In this document: one piece after another, positions 16,662 through 18,578 of the stretch
Layout of the letters: the number at the start of each line of letters is the position of its first letter
Position numbering within the stretch: position 1 is the stretch's first letter
Assembly (NCBI GenBank): GCA_946885735.1
Contig: CAMPGW010000058.1
Span: 1 to 18,578, forward strand
Direction of reading: 5' to 3'
DNA length: 18,578 bases
Origin: an uncultured Gammaproteobacteria bacterium
GTDB taxonomy: Bacteria; Pseudomonadota; Gammaproteobacteria; Xanthomonadales; Xanthomonadaceae
The notes under the pieces: model-generated
What the model was told of the DNA's origin: nothing
What the model saw: the letters and a program-made list of their open reading frames with translations, nothing else
Database searches by the model: none
Program-made: the position numbers and the translations under genes

Positions 16662-17618
16662 ATGCAGACCATTCCGCTGGTGATCGTCACGCCGGTCTAC
16701 GAGGACCGCGAGGCATCCGGCCAATTGTTCCTGGAACTGGCGCGCGAATTCGGCGCCTCCGCCTTCCTCGTCGTGGTGGACGATGGTTCGGTGCGTGAGC
16801 CGGTCAACCCGGCCTCGCTCAAGCGCGCCGGCCTGTCGGGCGTGGTGATCCGCCTGCGCCGCAACATCGGCCACCAGCGCGCGATCGCGGTCGGGCTGGG
16901 TTTCGTCGCCGATGAATTGCCCAGTGCGCAGCGCGTGGTGGTGATGGATTCGGACGGCGAGGACCGGCCGGCGACCGTGCACGCGCTGCTCGAGGCGCTC
17001 GACCGCGATGGCGTGGACGTGGCCGTGGCCGAGCGCCGCAGCCGGGTCGAGACCCTGCGCTTCCGCGTGTTCTACGCAATCTACAAGCTGATCTTCGGCG
17101 CCATGACCGGCCGCCGCATCAGCTTCGGCAACTTCATGGCCCTGCGGCCTTCCGCCGTGCGCCGGTTGTCGGCCATGCACGAGACCTGGACCCATGTCGC
17201 CGGCGCGGTGCTGGGTTCGAAGTTGCGGCTGGCGCTGGTGCCGCTCGATCGCGGCGCGCGTTATGCCGGCCAGAGCAAGATGAACTTCGTCGGCCTGACC
17301 CTGCATGGCTTCAAGGCCTTGATGGTCTTCGCCGAGGACGTGCTGGTGCGGGTGGGCCTGGCCTGCGTGATCATCTCCGGCCTGGCCGTGGCCGGCGCGC
17401 TGGCGGCGATCGTGCTCAAGCTGGTCGGCTTCGCCACGCCGGGCTGGTTCTCGGTGGCGCTGGGCGTGCTGTTCCTGGTGTTCCTGCAGACCGCGGCGCT
17501 GACCCTGGTAACGCTGATGCTGTCGGGCGTGATGAAGGGCGGGGCGGTGTTGCTGGAGGCCTACCGCGACTTCGTCGAGCAGGTCGTGCCCGTCGACGCC
17601 TTCGACGGCTCCGAGTGA
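16662..17618 (+). CDS. GtrB/DPM-type polyprenyl-phosphate glycosyltransferase (GT2)
   Basis: This 318-residue protein has an N-terminal GT-A family 2 domain (I-V-T-P-V-Y near residue 7, V-D-D-G-S near 41, acidic motif M-D-S-D-G-E-D near 97) and two C-terminal membrane segments (about 228-255 and 263-290). That is the layout of GtrB, ArnC and dolichyl-phosphate mannose synthase relatives. Such enzymes move a sugar from a nucleotide donor to polyprenyl phosphate on the cytoplasmic face, giving a lipid-linked sugar for periplasmic transferases. The sugar is not predictable. It is divergent from a GT-C-like protein, the expected type of acceptor enzyme, and is followed by a membrane protein (GTGA overlap) and a UDP-glucuronate decarboxylase-type gene. 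Confidence 0.85.
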   Translation: MQTIPLVIVTPVYEDREASGQLFLELAREFGASAFLVVVDDGSVREPVNPASLKRAGLSGVVIRLRRNIGHQRAIAVGLGFVADELPSAQRVVVMDSDGEDRPATVHALLEALDRDGVDVAVAERRSRVETLRFRVFYAIYKLIFGAMTGRRISFGNFMALRPSAVRRLSAMHETWTHVAGAVLGSKLRLALVPLDRGARYAGQSKMNFVGLTLHGFKALMVFAEDVLVRVGLACVIISGLAVAGALAAIVLKLVGFATPGWFSVALGVLFLVFLQTAALTLVTLMLSGVMKGGAVLLEAYRDFVEQVVPVDAFDGSE

Positions 17619-18262
17619 GCGCACGCGTGCACAACCTCGGCCGTGCGCTCGCCGCCACCGCGTTGTTCGTGGTGCTGCTGGTCATCGTCTACTGGGCCTG
17701 GATGCGCTTCGGCCGCGTCGACGTCGTCTTCTACAGCGCGATCGGCTGCGCCGTGGCGGCGGTCGTGCTGGCCGCGCTGCCGCTGTACCGGGCGCGCGCC
17801 TTTGCCGGATTCAGCGCGCTCGAGCGCCTGCAACTGCTGGCGATCTGGGCCCTGGCCGGCTACGCCTTCGCAATCTCGGTGCCGACCGTCATCGATCGGT
17901 CGCTTAGCTTCTATCTGCTGGAAAAACTGCAGCAGCGCGGCGGTGGCATCCGCCAGGATGCCTTTGCCGACGTGTTCACCAAGGAATACATGCACGAGCA
18001 CCGGCTGGTGGACGTGCGCCTGACCGAGCAATTGCAGTCCGGCACCATCGTCATCCGCGACGGCTGCGTCGAGCTGACCCCGCGCGGCCAGCGCACCGCG
18101 AGCTTCAGCCGCTGGTTCCGCGCGCACTGGCTGCCGCGCCAGCGCCTGCTGATGGGCGAATACACCGACGATCTGACCAACCCGTTCCGGCTCGAGGCCG
18201 GCGCGGTGGACTACACCTGCGGCGCGGCGGCCTTGCCGAGCGAGAGCAGTTCCTCGAAGTAG
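17615..18262 (+). CDS. Conserved-looking membrane protein of unknown function with a winged-helix-like C-terminal part
   Basis: This 215-residue protein starts at GTG 17615, overlapping the preceding stop codon. It has three hydrophobic segments (about 9-30, 38-58 and 72-92), then a soluble region from D-R-S-L-S-F-Y (about 95) onward. Within it, the stretch R-L-T-E-Q-L-Q-S-G, then a short strand and V-E-L-T-P-R-G, resembles the end of winged-helix domains, where L-T-x-x-G ends the wing; this is a visual resemblance only. The gene is coupled to the GtrB-like transferase, so a role in lipid-linked sugar handling, flipping or regulation is plausible but unproven. The family is not recognised. 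Its last 52 bases overlap the convergent decarboxylase gene. Confidence 0.75.
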   Translation: MSARVHNLGRALAATALFVVLLVIVYWAWMRFGRVDVVFYSAIGCAVAAVVLAALPLYRARAFAGFSALERLQLLAIWALAGYAFAISVPTVIDRSLSFYLLEKLQQRGGGIRQDAFADVFTKEYMHEHRLVDVRLTEQLQSGTIVIRDGCVELTPRGQRTASFSRWFRAHWLPRQRLLMGEYTDDLTNPFRLEAGAVDYTCGAAALPSESSSSK

Positions 18263-18578
18263 GCAATCGTCCGCACCAGGCCCTGCTCGAGCGCAATCTT
18301 CGGTTCCCAACCCAGCGCCGAACGCGCGAGCCGGATGTCGGGCTGGCGCTGCATCGGGTCGTCCTGGGGCAGCGGCTTGAACACCAGTTGCGAGCCCGCG
18401 CCGGTCAGGCGGATCACCGTCTCGGCCAGCTGGCGGATGGTGAACTCGCCCGGATTGCCCAGGTTCACCGGCCCGGTGAAGCCTTCCTCGGTCGCCATCA
18501 GCGCGAGGAAGCCGTCGATCAGGTCGTCCACGTAGCAGAACGAGCGCGTCTGCTGGCCCTCGCCGTAGATGGTGATGT
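18211..18578 (-). CDS. UDP-glucuronate decarboxylase-type NAD-dependent epimerase/dehydratase, C-terminal part (cut by window end)
   Basis: Only the last 121 codons lie in the window; the start is beyond base 18578. The segments [15 protein letters not shown] and V-D-D-L-I-D-G-F, then [12 protein letters not shown] and [13 protein letters not shown], match the C-terminal half of short-chain dehydrogenase-type UDP-xylose synthases. These oxidise and decarboxylate UDP-glucuronate to UDP-xylose in the cytoplasm. The catalytic Y-x-x-x-K and the NAD-binding loop are outside the window, so activity cannot be judged. It converges on the small membrane-protein gene with a 52-bp 3' overlap. A related nucleotide-sugar epimerase is possible but less likely. 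Confidence 0.85.
   Translation of the reverse strand, partial: ITIYGEGQQTRSFCYVDDLIDGFLALMATEEGFTGPVNLGNPGEFTIRQLAETVIRLTGAGSQLVFKPLPQDDPMQRQPDIRLARSALGWEPKIALEQGLVRTIAYFEELLSLGKAAAPQV

Overview
The window is uniformly GC-rich with pervasive high-GC codon use. It looks like a chromosomal segment of a gammaproteobacterium of the family Xanthomonadaceae (Lysobacter/Luteimonas/Xanthomonas-like). The main argument is gene order: a cystathionine beta-synthase gene and a metB-type transsulfuration gene sit directly upstream of an ABC-type O-antigen exporter (wzm-wzt). In xanthomonads the hypervariable LPS O-antigen locus is known to lie next to metB (between metB and etfA). No RNA genes, insertion sequences, CRISPR arrays or attachment sites were seen.

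Layout. Bases 1-115 are an odd homopolymer-rich stretch, probably poor contig-end sequence, followed by a TATAAT element. Bases 168-2708 (+) encode cysteine/methionine metabolism (cbs, metB-like). Bases 2705-14494 (+) hold nine tightly packed genes, almost all joined by ATGA/GTGA overlaps: wzm, wzt, a 1313-residue multi-domain sulfotransferase-like/coiled-coil/GT2/GT4 protein, hddA, gmhA, hddC, a class I methyltransferase, a large LTA-synthase/OpgB-like phosphotransferase, and gmhB. Bases 14502-16577 (-) encode a small lipoprotein and a polytopic GT-C-like membrane protein. Bases 16662-18262 (+) encode a GtrB/DPM-type glycosyltransferase and a small membrane protein of unknown function. The window ends inside a minus-strand UDP-glucuronate decarboxylase-type gene.

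How the genes may work together (inference). GmhA, HddA, GmhB and HddC form the complete set for GDP-D-glycero-alpha-D-manno-heptose. The giant protein supplies at least two cytoplasmic glycosyltransferase domains on one long coiled coil, with a sulfotransferase-like domain at its N terminus. Wzm/Wzt would export the polymer. The LTA-synthase-like enzyme would act outside the inner membrane, and the GtrB-like/GT-C-like pair may add lipid-linked sugar side chains there, perhaps xylose given the neighbouring UDP-xylose-forming enzyme.

The two most unusual observations are: (i) the C-terminal domain of the LTA-synthase-like enzyme is clearly similar to the body of the small lipoprotein encoded convergently 0.6 kb away; (ii) the giant protein carries seven 28-residue coiled-coil repeats between its N-terminal domain and its glycosyltransferases, an architecture suggestive of a built-in molecular ruler for O-chain length.
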